A stretch of DNA of 64,000 nucleotides, taken from contig CM060732.1 in NCBI GenBank assembly GCA_030704615.1, forward strand, positions 38,671,053 through 38,735,052, in the 5' to 3' direction. Origin of the DNA: Takakia lepidozioides. Lineage: Eukaryota > Streptophyta > Takakiopsida > Takakiales > Takakiaceae. Below the pieces are notes generated by a model. The model ran no database searches, was not told the origin of the DNA, and was given only the letters and a program-made list of their open reading frames with translations. Position 1 is the stretch's first letter. Each line of letters starts with the position of its first letter. The position numbers were made by a program, and so were the translations under genes. Shown piece by piece: positions 47,001-57,355 of this stretch.

Positions 47001-47705
47001 TGCAGGAGAATTGACGAGTCCCGCATTGTGTGGTTCGAGGAAATCCCCTCCTGCTGGCGGCTCAGTCAGCTCTAAGGTTTCTCCTTTGGGAGTGGAAGCT
47101 GATGTCAACTGGAGGCACAAGAGAAGTAGTCTTCGTAAAGGAAAATCGAAGACCCAACCCTCTTTCGAGGCCCCTAAGAGGAAGAGGGGCAGCATCTAGT
47201 GGATTTGCAGTCTTACTTTTGTCTGATGGTTCTCTGTTGTTAAGTATGTCGGACAGATCGGCGTACCTTTGCAGATGAGCCTCCGCTTGTTCCCTCTTTC
47301 TGGATTCTGGCTGCTATGCACTCCTGTTGGTGCCTTGCATTGCTTGCCTAGAATTGTTTGCTTTTTTCTCCCTGTGTTCTGCAGGTTTTTTAGGTGGGTT
47401 AGGCAGTGGTTACACTACTCTGCTTTGCCTTGGTCTCTGTTAAAATGGCTAGCTTTAAGCAGCAGTGATTTTGCTGTTTGGTTACACCTCTTCCCTACTG
47501 TTAGCAGGTTGAGCTAGTGCTGGCAATAGTGATGGCTATTCTAGTTATGCACTGCTTTCCTTTCCAAGCAGTTCTCTTAGGTACTACTGTAAGGCAAAAA
47601 GCTGCGCAGGTTTGCCTTCTCATTCTTTTCTTTCCTTCTTTCTCTCTAGGTTACTGGTTTGGAGTGGAACCTCATTAATCTGCCTTATGGCCCCTGGAAG
47701 GTTAT
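44010..47705 (+). mobile_element. L1-type plant LINE, 5'-truncated, decayed
   Basis: Typical plant L1 reverse transcriptase region: TPGLDGLPVEFFKEMW (44247), GVITLIYKK (44378), RPEQSGFFKNRMILDNILLT (44516), MLDFQKAFDNINWKYL (motif A, 44624), RQGCPLAPILF (about 44805, after a frame change), and the catalytic YADD at 44954-44965. The connection domain (KAMVRNFVWGA, GGLGVLDP) and a zf-RVT domain (WADAWKKHRPAKISSFLWRV, then CLICSMNSPEDLEHCLITC at 46593-46650) follow. The endonuclease is absent. Frames change near 44400, 44600, 44800, 45160, 45490 and 46280. No poly(A) tail remains. It lies between the two blocks of duplication copy 2, so it came after the duplication or replaced the spacer. Confidence 0.9.
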
Positions 47706-47710
47706 TTTTT

Positions 47711-47900
47711 CCTTACCTTATTCTAGCGACGACCGAAGGTCGGAAGCTAGTTTAGCGTAGAGCAGATGTAGGGTGCCATAGTGCCACATCATCGTAGCCA
47801 CGTCATCGTCGTCGTTAATTTCTTTGGAACCTGCCCGAAATGCCCGAAAAGCAGCGAGGGGAAGGGATGAACGATGCCCCAGCCTTGAGCGGGGGTGTTC
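47711..47900. repeat. segmental duplication, copy 2, right block
   Basis: Matches 36738-36900: GACCGAAGGTCGGAAGCTAG, GGGTGCCATAGTGCCAC, and the TTGGAACCTGCCCGAAATGC tract that marks the start of the OSB-like region in both copies. Confidence 0.85.
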
Positions 47901-48439
47901 ACACAAGAGATTAAGGGTCAGCTCTGGAGCTGAAAGCCGCATCTCCTTTGGCAACAACCAAGGGACCGAGTTCCTTGCAAGTGGTGACTGTGGCGCATCC
48001 CAGGTCTTCACCGGCGCTTACACAAGGTAATAAAAACTCTTTTCCTCTTCTTTGGGTCGCTGGGTTTTGGGCATCGATAGGATTAAGTCTCGGAATCGTC
48101 CTTCACATATAGTAGAAGGTACCTCTATCTTGTTCGAAAAAGCACACAGAATGCCGTACGAGTATAGAGGAATCTGTGTACAATCGACACCCTGGCCCTC
48201 TTGAGACGTCTGGCATAGTTGTGTGTGTGTGCATCCATTGCCTGAGAGGATAAAAGACAGAATCATAGAAAGAAGATTATGATGGCCACAGGCGAAGATG
48301 AGAGGGAGGGGGATGTTTGCATGAGCTTCCGGCCACATCTCTATGGTACACTCGATTGCCGCCCTAAAACTTGAATCAAAGAATAGCCTTGACTTTAGGG
48401 CATATTTTTATGTTCTGAGTTGGGATTCTCCAGATAGAG

Positions 48440-49369
48440 CCCAGAGTAACTTGCAAAACTGTTGACAACAGCTGCATGCACTCCTCAAGAGATAACAGAG
48501 ACAGCTGGCAAAGTTTTGAGGTTATTGAAGTTTGTGGCTCTCAGGTCAACAACCATGGAGCATAGAAGACCCAGTGGCAGAAGCTCTTTGAAGATCCTTC
48601 ACAATGGTGCAACAACAGGCTTGATAAGGTGCACTTTCTTCATGCGGCAGAAAAGTTTGTGGTGGAACCGACTTTGGTATGACATGATGATAGTCCCTAG
48701 TTGTGGAGTTTAGGTAGATTTCTGGTTGTTCTGCAAAAGATGCTCTTACTGTTGGTATCGGAGATTATTGTCTTAAGGTTTGTCCCTTGCTGTCTGCAAG
48801 CTGGGGGGTTGATGCCTGCGGATTGGTCTTAGGAAGTTATGATTAAAAGAATGGCGGCCGAGGTGCACCCTGGTGGTTTTCACAGGGAGATCCTAGCTCA
48901 GACTACAGATACAACAAGCACACTCAAGGGGTCCTTTGGTTGGAGGAGTGGTTCAATCCCCCTTGTGTGGAACAAAAAGTAGTCGCCATGACACAGGGCC
49001 AAGTACAACCCGGTGAGCGTATTTTCCTTCTCTTGGATCTGGTGAAGGTGTATTGCAACATTACGTCATTTCATCATCAATCAGCTAATCACGTGATAGC
49101 TGTTTTCTGGGTTTTTGTGTCTCTGGACTTCTACCCTCTTGCTTGCTTTTGGTCCGCATGGGGTTAGCTAGAATGAGTTGTATACAGTACATCTCTGTTC
49201 TGTCAGTTGGCTTGTCTGGTGGATCTCTGGTGTGTACAAGTGTGTGACATGTTGCTGCAATTGTGTGGCAGGCAAATGTCCACAAACCCAAAATACAGAG
49301 GTGGAGAAGTTTTGGATGGACAATTTAGCAAACCCCAGTGAACCGTGGGATTATAATCGAGGTAATAAG
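48440..49369 (+). pseudogene. OSB-like PDF-motif region, copy 2
   Basis: Family as for copy 1. Motifs in order: WQKLFEDPSQWCNNRLDK (48575-48628) ending in a donor AAG|GTGCAC; GDPSSDYRYNKHTQ then VLWLEEWFNPPCVEQK (48885-48978), which has the PDF layout of D-[FY]-R-x-K followed by a LW and P-P pair; and FWMDNLANPSEPWDYNRGNK (49310-49369) in an exon bounded by CAG acceptor at 49270 and a perfect AAG|GTGAGT donor. Splice sites and motifs are better kept than in copy 1, so this copy decayed less or is part of a longer gene now broken by the LINE piece at 49457. Confidence 0.6.
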
Positions 49370-49456
49370 GTGAGTGCCTGTTAGGTTGCAGCTGGAGCTG
49401 CTGGCAAAATGGATTGAAAACTCTAGCTACGGGATAGCACCCATTATCTCTCTCTC

Positions 49457-49698
49457 TCTCTCTTTTGGGGTCTAGTTATTGGGCAAATCACACACAGCAG
49501 ATTGATGTTCGTGTGAAGGGATTTCTAGAGGATATCTGGAAAACTCGGATCAACTGTCTGTTTTAAGGTAAGTCATACTACCAGCATCACCCCCTGACAA
49601 AAATAGTTTCTGTCCCTTTGTGTTCCGCTCAAACTGGGCGCGGGGTCAATGGCCACAAGGCTATGGCAAACAATGTCTTATGAGTACATTCTCTCTTT
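49457..49698 (+). mobile_element. short LINE 3' insertion with 9-bp target duplication in a TC microsatellite
   Basis: LINE family sequence from GTCTAGTTATTGGGCAAATC (about 49470) to the terminus TGAGTACAT (49689) is bounded by TCTCTCTTT at 49457-49465 and 49690-49698. The left copy is the end of a TC run, so the element inserted into a CT microsatellite and duplicated 9 bp of it. The insert is about 225 bp, strongly 5'-truncated. Confidence 0.85.
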
Positions 49699-51645
49699 AA
49701 TCTTGGGTAGAAAATTTCAGGTGGAATAGAGTGATTTCCTATGGATGTCCTGAAACTGACAAGTACACACTTCTTGCAAACTGCATTCCCTCGCTAGGGC
49801 CTTGTATATGCCCATGTGCTGGTTTGAATTTAGGGTTTCAGAACCCTTACCCTGCAATTTAGTACTCATTTACAAAAGTTGTTTGAGTACAAATGGCGGC
49901 TACCTGAAACTACAGGCAAAGGGTCGGGCACACGCCTCACCGAGCTTTGCCTTCAAGGGATTTTCAACAGGGCTGCGGCCAGCAAGGGTTATGCACAACC
50001 TTGCCTTCATTGTGTTGGTCGAGCTCCCTAAGCAGTTATAGGGAAGCCATGGCTCATTCGTTGACACAACAGGAAGTTACACTGAGCCCTTACATGTGCT
50101 TTGCAATACTTGTGAACGGCAATAGCAATCGTGAAGACCTGCTACTCACCTTGCGCATCCTCAGTAACACGCATTCTATTGGATGTGGTGGTAATTGGGA
50201 CGGGCGCAGGTGAGGGTCCTTCACCTTTTGTGGGTCTATAAGCTATATGTGTACGTTTTGCTACAGAGTATATTGGATAGATGATGGAAATCGCCTATCG
50301 CATGAGGCAGCCACTGCCTAGGATGAATGGTGCAACACTTGATGGCAGCCTCATGTTTCTATGAGGGAAGTATTTTACAGAAGCAATCTACCCTTGGGAT
50401 CCGATACCAGAGGGTTGTGAAGACCCGTCTTGACTTGGATCAATATCAGTTTGCAGCCCAGCTGAGTGGTTTCATTTTGAATATCGTGCTTGTTTTGTCT
50501 TAAGACATGGTACCCCCCAATGCTCAGACATTTACTGTGGGCAGAGATCTCTATTTTAAGGCCAAGGCTGACACTGACCTACAGTCCACATGCTAAAAAG
50601 CACAATTTTTGGTTTTCTGGAAATCCCAGTACAGTGAATATGAATAATGTTCAGTATGATGTCTGTCGCTATGAAGAACGGTGGGTTTTTGAAGGGTTTC
50701 TAACAAACCCCACCTCCCACCCCAATCACCCAGAAGTGTGAAACAAATCAAGAGCAAGACTGGTTTAGGAGAAGGGTGATGGAGCCTTGCAATGCAAGGC
50801 TGTTTTGTCCTGGTTTTTTTAAAAAAACTTTCTGATATGGTCAAGTCCTGACAGATCCTTCTTGTTGTGACAATACAAGCCCTTATCTCTCCCTCTCTAA
50901 TACTTTTGAAAGCAGTAAGTTGCTTATATTCCTTAGGAGAAATTTGATAGTCTTTTCTGGATTATCCTTTCTTATGCTTTTGTGCCTTCCACTATCTGCT
51001 TCTACTACAGACATGGTCTGCAAAGACAAAGGAGAAAGGTACTCCCTAATGAACCAGCATGACATTGATGGCGAACCAATCTTTGCCATCTTGTGCTAGG
51101 CCTGTAGCAGCAGCATACTGGAGCATGTGTGTACACCTTCTACATGATCCAGTAAATGTACATTGATCTTCTGGCTGGTCTACTGTAGCTGATGCTTTGG
51201 TCAGAATTAGGAAACCTGAAAACGAGAACAAAGTTAGTACCAATCACTTGACTCTTGATTAGGTCGAGTCAATGGCACTCCTTACTTCCAGCCACTTGAC
51301 TCTAAGAATTCGAATTAGTGGTAATGTTCTATCAGCTGCTAATATGCACTATATGAACAATGGAGGTATGACAGAGACAGTACTTCTATCGCAATCTTCT
51401 AATTGAGAGAGGCATCTGGAATTTCTTCTTGGCTTTATCATTCTGTGGTACCAGTGGTGTTGGCTCCAGCTTTGCTGAAGATATTGTAGCCTCTTTCTAC
51501 TGAAACACTTCAGGTGGTGGTGGCTAAGTGATCTACTCCTGTGACTCCCTTGCATGATTGTACCCCAAGTGGGGTTTGTGATCTGATATTGGACATTATG
51601 CTTACTGGTTCATTTGGGAAAGCTACAGCACGCAAGAGGGCCTGC
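49699..51645. other. no gene assigned
   Basis: A few moderately long plus-strand frames (49802-50213) carry no motif I recognise. A 14-bp palindrome TTTTTTTAAAAAAA lies near 50814. I see nothing else to annotate. Confidence 0.45.
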
Positions 51646-51650
51646 CATTC

Positions 51651-52027
51651 AGGAAAGAATATCAGCGGGTTGCCCTCTCCGGGGATCTAACCTGTACTCT
51701 GAGTTTTTTCCAATATGCTAGGTTAGTGAACCTGAATTGTCCAAGTTCTGAGCTCTTTGATCAAGTTTCCTGCAAACCATAAGCGTGGTAAGTTTGCAAT
51801 GACTTGCTTGAAAACAAAATGGAATACTACCTATGAGAGGACTTCAGGAAAGAATATCAGTGGGTTGCCCTCTCTGGGGATCTAACCTGTACTCTGAGCT
51901 TTTTCCAATATGCTAGGTCCAGAACCTAAGTTGTTCAAGTTCTGAGCTCTTTGATCAAGTTTCCTGCAAACCATAAGCATGGTAAGTTTGCAATGACTTG
52001 CTTGAAAACTAAATGCAATACAACCAT
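51651..52027 (+). repeat. tandem duplication, 195-bp unit, two copies
   Basis: The unit starting AGGAAAGAATATCAG at 51651 repeats from 51846 with about 95 percent identity by eye. The shared landmarks are GGGGATCTAACCTGTACTCT and TTTGATCAAGTTTCCTGCAA. The copies differ by a few substitutions and a short indel after CAATATGCTAGGT. It is non-coding on inspection. Confidence 0.9.
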
Positions 52028-52133
52028 TCTTGACATAACAGCTATTCGCATTACACAGCTATCTCCTACCCTCTACCATGGAGCAGTATAACAGTTCATG
52101 AAAAACCATGAACCATTCTGCCTATCTCTGTCC

Positions 52134-53057
52134 ATCCTTTGTCGTGTTATTATACCTGCCTTGGAGTATGCATCTGCAATATGGGTTGATAACTCCAACC
52201 AGGCTAAGTCTCTAGAATCCCTTCAAGTGGGGGTGCTTAAGGAGTGCATGTCAGCATGCTCCAAAACAGCCAATGTGGCTGTTCGGGGTGAGTTTGGCAT
52301 CCCTTCTTTAAGCTCCCGACGAGATGACTTAAAGGTCAGATGGTGGGGTCAGTTGCAACATATGTCCAACATCAGATATCCTCGAGGATCTGAATCTCAA
52401 TCCGCAAGTCTTGACCCTGCTGGATAAATCTGACTTAAGAGGCTGTAGTGTCCAAAGTCATGTCTGTTGCCAGGAAATTGTCTGATGAAAATGAAGTTAG
52501 GCAGAAAGCTTCCCTGAACCTGTTTCCAGTCTGTGACATGGGAGAGGCCATCATGGATGACCTCAATGTTTTACCCACCTTTGGCACTAGACTGAAATTT
52601 AAACTCAGGGCGGGAAGCCTACCTTTGAACATCAAACAGAGACAGAAAGGAAAGAGGGATTGCAATTGCCCGTTGTGTGGGGAACCTGAAGACAATATTC
52701 ATTTTCTGATTCATTGTCCTGGGTACTCTCACAAGAGAGACGCCCTCTTCAAATCCATCAAGGGAAGTGTGCCTGAACCTCTGCTTACCAACTTTGACAG
52801 TCTTGAGGCTGAGCCAAAAGCCCAGGCCCCTTTTGGGGCCTAGTTTTTGGGCAAACCACACACAGCAGATTGATGCTTGTGTGAAGGGATTTCTAGAGGA
52901 TATCTGGAAAACTCGGATTAATTGTCTGTTCCAAGGTAAGTCATACTACCGGCGTCAGCCCCTGACAAAGGTAGTTTCTGTCCCTTGTGTTCCGCTCAAA
53001 CTGAGCGCGGGGTCAATGGCCACAAGGGTACGGCAAACAATGTCTTATGAGTACATT
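52134..53057 (+). mobile_element. LINE copy, 5'-truncated 3' part
   Basis: Starts at CTTTGTCGTGTTATTA, inside the post-RT domain, and ends at TGAGTACATTCT. It carries the finger CPLCGEPEDNIHFLIHC and several frame breaks (near 52390 and 52840). It is preceded by a pyrimidine-rich stretch (CTGCCTATCTCTGTCCATCC). Confidence 0.85.
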
Positions 53058-53747
53058 CTGTGGCAAATCTAAGATGGGAGGGAAACCTGTATTTGATCAT
53101 ATACAAGCACACCATCACCCACCCCAATCACCTCTATGGCTATGTAGTCTGGAATAGACAGTTCCTTTCTTGTCAAGACAAGACAAGCCCTATCTCTCTC
53201 TCTCTCTCTCTCTCGGTCTTTTTGCCCTTTCTCAAAACTGTGACTGTCAGTGCTTACTCACATGTAGCACATATGTTGCAAGACAGATGGCTGGATCACA
53301 CTTATTGAGGACAATGCCGTCGCGTGATTAGCACTCAATTTGCTGTAGTTATGGTGAAATGTGGAAATTCTGGTCGTCTCAAATACCCCGAGTCATTTGC
53401 AACCCCCTTGCTTTCAAGTGAGACCTTATCCAGTGGGGAGTGAGCATGGAGATGACCCCTCCCAACAGTCAATTTGCACATTCTCCCCCTATTTTGCACT
53501 CCAGTATGAAGTGCAACTGGCAGTGTGAGCACAGCCACATGAGTCAGGTCAGTTGGGTGGCTGATCTAAATCTCTCAAAAGAATTTAATGCTTGCCAGTA
53601 TGATGCGAGTACAAGCCTTTCAATCAATGCTTAATCTCCTGTAATTTGGATCCTTTTGTCAGCTGTGCTTGAAGCAGTATGACTATTTTGGTGGCTACAC
53701 AGCGAGGGGATTATCTAAATATTTATGTTGTTGAGGCAGATAGCTGA
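53058..53747. other. no gene seen; (TC)n microsatellite at about 53190-53214
   Basis: Spacer before the PPR gene. It contains a run of about eleven TC units followed by GGTC. No coding motif is recognised, and the true start or first exon of the PPR gene is not apparent here. Confidence 0.5.
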
Positions 53748-55379
53748 ACAGGGGAGGGACGGAGTGTGGGTGCAGAAGGTCGAAGAGTACTGGATTTCAG
53801 CCACAAAAGTACCAACGAGGCACTGTGGATTGATAGTCACAAACTACCAGGGTGTGTAGATGCTCAACTGGAAGAAGCAGCACAGTTGTTTGAATCAGGC
53901 ACCTCCACTACAGCTTTTGAAGGAGGACCAAGAGGGGGAATCCACAAGAAGTCTTCAGGCACTTGTGGGCATGTCAAGGCACTCTGTAAGGCAGGGCACC
54001 TGAAAGAGGCGCTGCACTTTATATACCAAGGAGACATTTCGGTAGACTCCAATACTTATGTCTGCCTTTTGCAAGAGTGCGCTAAGCTCAAAGGCCTAGC
54101 AGAGGGAAAGCAGGTGCACACTCACATCATCCAACGGGGATTCAAGCCAAACATTTTTCTATACAACACCCTCATCAACATGTATGCCAAGTGTGGGAGT
54201 GTAATGGATGCACACCTAGTGTTTGACAAAATGCTGGAACGAGATGTGTTTTCATGGAGTATAATGATGGCAGGATATGCCAACCATGGGTGTGGATGGG
54301 AGACCCTCAAGATCTATGAGCAAATGATCCAGGAAGGGGTGATGCCTGACCAGGTTACTTTTGTTTGTGTTCTGAAGGCATGCGCCAGCCTGGCAGCTCT
54401 TGAAAAGGGCAAAGAGGTCCACACTAAAATCATCAAAGTTGGAATTGAGCCTAACACCATCCTGCAGACTGCTCTCATTAACATGTATGCCAAATGTGGG
54501 AGTGTAAAGGATGCACGTGAATTGTTTGACAATATGATTCAGCGAGATATAATTTCATGGAATGCAATGATTGCAGGATATGCTCAGCATGGCTGTAGTA
54601 GGGAGGCTCTGCAACTATTTGAACAAATGAGACAAGAAGGCTTGAAGCCGAACGTGGCCTCATGGAGTGCAATGATTGCAGGATATGCTCAGCGTGGTTG
54701 TGGTAGGGAAGCTTTGGAGACTTATGAGCAAATGATACGGGAGGGAGTGAAGCCCAACCAGGTAACATTTGTTTGCATTCTCAAGGCATGTGCCCGACTT
54801 GCTGCCCTGGAGAAGGGCAAAGAGGTCCATGCTGACATCATGAAGATGGGGTTTGTACCAAATATCATCCTGGAGAACACCCTTGTCGATATGTATGCCA
54901 AATGCGGGAGTGGAAAGGATGCGCGCCTTGTGTTCAACAATATGGCTGAACGAAATATTGTGTCATGGAATGCAATGATCGCAGGATATGGTCAGCATGG
55001 GTTTGGTATAGAGGCCCTGCAACTATTTGAGCGAATGCAACAGGAAGGGTTGAAACCAGATGGTATCACCTTCTTATGTCTCCTCTCTGCGTGTAGCCGT
55101 CTGGGTCTAGTGGATGAAGGCTGTCACTACTTCGCTTCCATGAGTCAAGATCATGGCCTTCCTCCTGCAGTGGAGCATTTTGGCTGCATGGTGGACCTTC
55201 TTGGCCGTGCAGGGCGATTGGATGAGGCAGAGCACATCATTAACAAAATGCCAATTGAACCAGCTGCAGCGGTGTGGCGGGCCTTGCTTGGTGCATGCAG
55301 AATTCATGGCAATATGGAGGTGGCAGAGCATGCTGGAAAATGCCTCCTCAAGTGTGTTCCTCAGGGCACTGCAACATAG
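53748..55379 (+). CDS. PLS-class PPR protein, open frame ending at the E domain
   Basis: Probably an organellar RNA-binding/editing factor by family. The frame opens after a TGA at 53745 and has no ATG until the first MYAKCG motif (about 54180), so the start is unresolved: an upstream exon, non-ATG initiation or a damaged 5' end. From about 54040 it holds PLS triplets (EGKQVHTHII, INMYAKCGSV, SWNAMIAGYAQHG, KPNQVTFVCILKACA). One step is irregular, two consecutive W-[SN]-A-M-I-A-G-Y-A motifs (54555 and 54663) without the intervening L motif. The E1-like part is complete (FGCMVDLLGRAGRLDEAEHI, then WRALLGACRIHGNMEVAEHA). It stops at CVPQGTAT, exactly where related proteins read TYVLLSNIYA. Confidence 0.85.
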   Translation, partial: TGEGRSVGAEGRRVLDFSHKSTNEALWIDSHKLPGCVDAQLEEAAQLFESGTSTTAFEGGPRGGIHKKSSGTCGHVKALCKAGHLKEALHFIYQGDISVDSNTYVCLLQECAKLKGLAEGKQVHTHIIQRGFKPNIFLYNTLINMYAKCGSVMDAHLVFDKMLERDVFSWSIMMAGYANHGCGWETLKIYEQMIQEGVMPDQVTFVCVLKACASLAALEKGKEVHTKIIKVGIEPNTILQTALINMYAKCGSVKDARELFDNMIQRDIISWNAMIAGYAQHGCSREALQLFEQMRQEGLKPNVASWSAMIAGYAQRGCGREALETYEQMIREGVKPNQVTFVCILKACARLAALEKGKEVHADIMKMGFVPNIILENTLVDMYAKCGSGKDARLVFNNMAERNIVSWNAMIAGYGQHGFGIEALQLFERMQQEGLKPDGITFLCLLSACSRLGLVDEGCHYFASMSQDHGLPPAVEHFGCMVDLLGRAGRLDEAEHIINKMPIEPAAAVWRALLGACRIHGNMEVAEHAGKCLLKCVPQGTAT

Positions 55380-55815
55380 TTGTTACTATTGTTTGCATCT
55401 ATGCTGTGGCACTGCAAGGGGAGAATGAAAGACAGGTGTCAGAAAGGAGCTAGTTCGGTGCTGCATTGAGAGGGACATCCGGATGCATACATTATTTTTA
55501 ACCTATAATTGCATCTGCAACTTTTTGAGCTCCATGCCGAGCTGAAGAGGTTGTCTGGACAGATGAAGGGCGTGATACGACCTTATGGTTGCATGATGTG
55601 AAGAGAGCATAAAGAATTTTTGGTGTGTCACTGCACAGTTAGATGCTGGGGATTGCTTTTGGGCTGAATGCCATACTTTTTGGGATACCCAGTGTGTCTT
55701 AAACCTTACGAGTATGTGGTGACTGCCACTGGGTCAATGTTCATCTCGAAGATTGTATAGAAATGTTGTTGGGGATGTCAACCGGTGAAAGCCGGCCATC
55801 ATGTTGAGGTATAAA
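55380..55815 (+). pseudogene. degenerate E+/DYW deaminase tail of the PPR gene
   Basis: Downstream of the stop, DYW-domain sequence continues in shifting frames: IERDIRMHT (55465-55495), ELHAELKRLSGQMKG (55530-55570), then LHS-stop-MLGIAFGLNAI (55631-55670). In that last piece the family HSE catalytic motif has TAG (55640-55642) at the Glu codon. LRVCGDCH (near 55707) keeps the CxxCH zinc site, followed by FISKIV and GDVNR pieces near 55740-55785. The enzyme cannot be produced from this copy. Confidence 0.85.
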
Positions 55816-56330
55816 ACCCCATATTCACAGGAATGAAAGGGCTGAGAAAAGGGAGTAGAAGACATGAAGTCTCTGCCACATGCACGCCTTGTAAAGCTAA
55901 GGATATATATCTTTCAGCATCCTATTTCCCCAAAGTCTGTTAACCACCTATCCAAGTATGACTATCTACGGGCAGAGGTAGAAAACGAGCATAAAATAAC
56001 ATTAAAATATTCAGGACTACATATTCCTCTTGAGGAAAGTTTGTGGAGTTGCAATTAGCAACTCCAATTACTTGCATGTATTTTTTTCTAATGAGATTCT
56101 ATAGTAATTAGAGTAAATCTAATGAGCTTTGGCGATTGGACAAATCATATCTCTTGCATGTGACGGCCTTGGCATAGTCTTTATCCTCGTGCTATGAGGA
56201 GTCGGAGCTTGATGATATTTCCGAGGCACCTTCGGATGTTGAAATAATTCAGATGCCACAAACATTTTGGGGAGGATTGTTGGCGCAATTTGGTAGGACA
56301 ACATTGTAAAGGCCGCCAATGCCATTTCCA
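55816..56330. other. no gene assigned
   Basis: Spacer between the PPR tail and a gag-like remnant. A short acidic reading (YEESELDDISEAPSDVEII near 56190-56250) could be the N-terminal side of the gag-like sequence, but this is weak. Confidence 0.4.
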
Positions 56331-56690
56331 CAAATCCAAAGTTTAAGATGAAGTCAATTTAAGAGCCCAATATTTTTGAGGGCGTTTGAAATTGGAAGGC
56401 GCTGAATATTTGGCTTTTGAGGTTGGAGCAGTACTTTGGAGCGACCAAATTGAATGATGAGGACCGAGTGAAAGTGGATGCCATTAATTTGAGGGTTATG
56501 CTAAACAATGGTGGCAAAAATGCCTTTAGGATCGGGGATCAACCACACGAGCAAGAATGGGTTCAAGGAACTCATGAAGAAGCAGTTTGTGGTGCTCAAT
56601 CCTAAATTGTTCAATGGAGTGAACAACTACATTGTCTATTATTATACATTGCAACCAATATCTTGTACGAGAACTCAAATCTATAGATGA
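56331..56690 (+). mobile_element. LTR-retrotransposon gag-like fragment
   Basis: Reading across stops and one frame change: NPKFKMKS, EPNIFEGV, NWKALNIWLLRLEQYF, NDEDRVKVDAINL, and FKELMKKQFVVLN. The W-x3-LEQYF, V-x-AINL and F-x-x-x-FxxLN spacing resembles the capsid region of Ty3/gypsy-type gag. No protease, RT or LTR is visible nearby, so it is an isolated relic. Confidence 0.55.
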
Positions 56691-56734
56691 TGTTGAACCT
56701 GTACAAATAGGACAAGTCTGTAGACCAAAAAATG

Positions 56735-57355
56735 TAAAACAATCTACGCAAAATTTATGGCAGTGGACTTGCCATAACTGATGTCGGTTTAAAGGCACAA
56801 CTACCTCTTTCGACCGTGATTCAAAAATCTGAGTAACATAATTGTTTGTCAACGACTTTGTGACATGGAATAACGTACAGTACATAAAAAAAAATTTGTT
56901 GCTATGTACTGGATTTCAACATCCTGCTGTTTGTGAATTTTCATAGTACTCAAGTATGATTGTTTGAAGTTGGTTGCAGTATCTACCTCTCAACAATTGG
57001 AGAAGATCTCTTTCGCTTCCCTAAAGCTGCATCTTCAGATGGAGATGGAGCATTAGATGGAGATGCAACTTTAGGGAAGCGAAAGAGATTTAGTCCAATT
57101 GTTGAGAGGTAAATACTGCAACCAACTTCAAACAATCATACTTGAGTACTATGAAAATTCAGGAACAACAGGATGTTGAAATCCAATACATAGCAATAAA
57201 ATTGTGTACTGTACGTTATTCCATGTCACAAGTCGTCGACAAAAAGTACTGTTACTGAGATTTTTGAATCACAGTCGGAAGAGGTAGTTGTGCCTTTAAA
57301 CCGACATCAGTTATGGCGAGTCCATTGCCATAAATTTTGTGTAGATTGTTTTAAA
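56735..57355. repeat. large near-perfect inverted repeat (~300-bp arms, 26-nt loop)
   Basis: The left arm (56735-57034) is the reverse complement of the right arm (57061 to about 57355), with few mismatches and small indels; the loop is 57035-57060. The inner end reads TCTCTTTCGCTTCCCTAAAG on the left and its mirror on the right. Each arm read outward from the loop looks like gene sequence: GKRKRFSPIVE then a splice-donor-like GAGAG|GTAAAT, and after a gap FESQSEEVVVPLNRHQLW and VHCHKFCVDCF, resembling half of a RING finger. A CPICTG segment follows the left arm on the minus strand near 56700. Transcription would give a long hairpin RNA. Confidence 0.9.
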
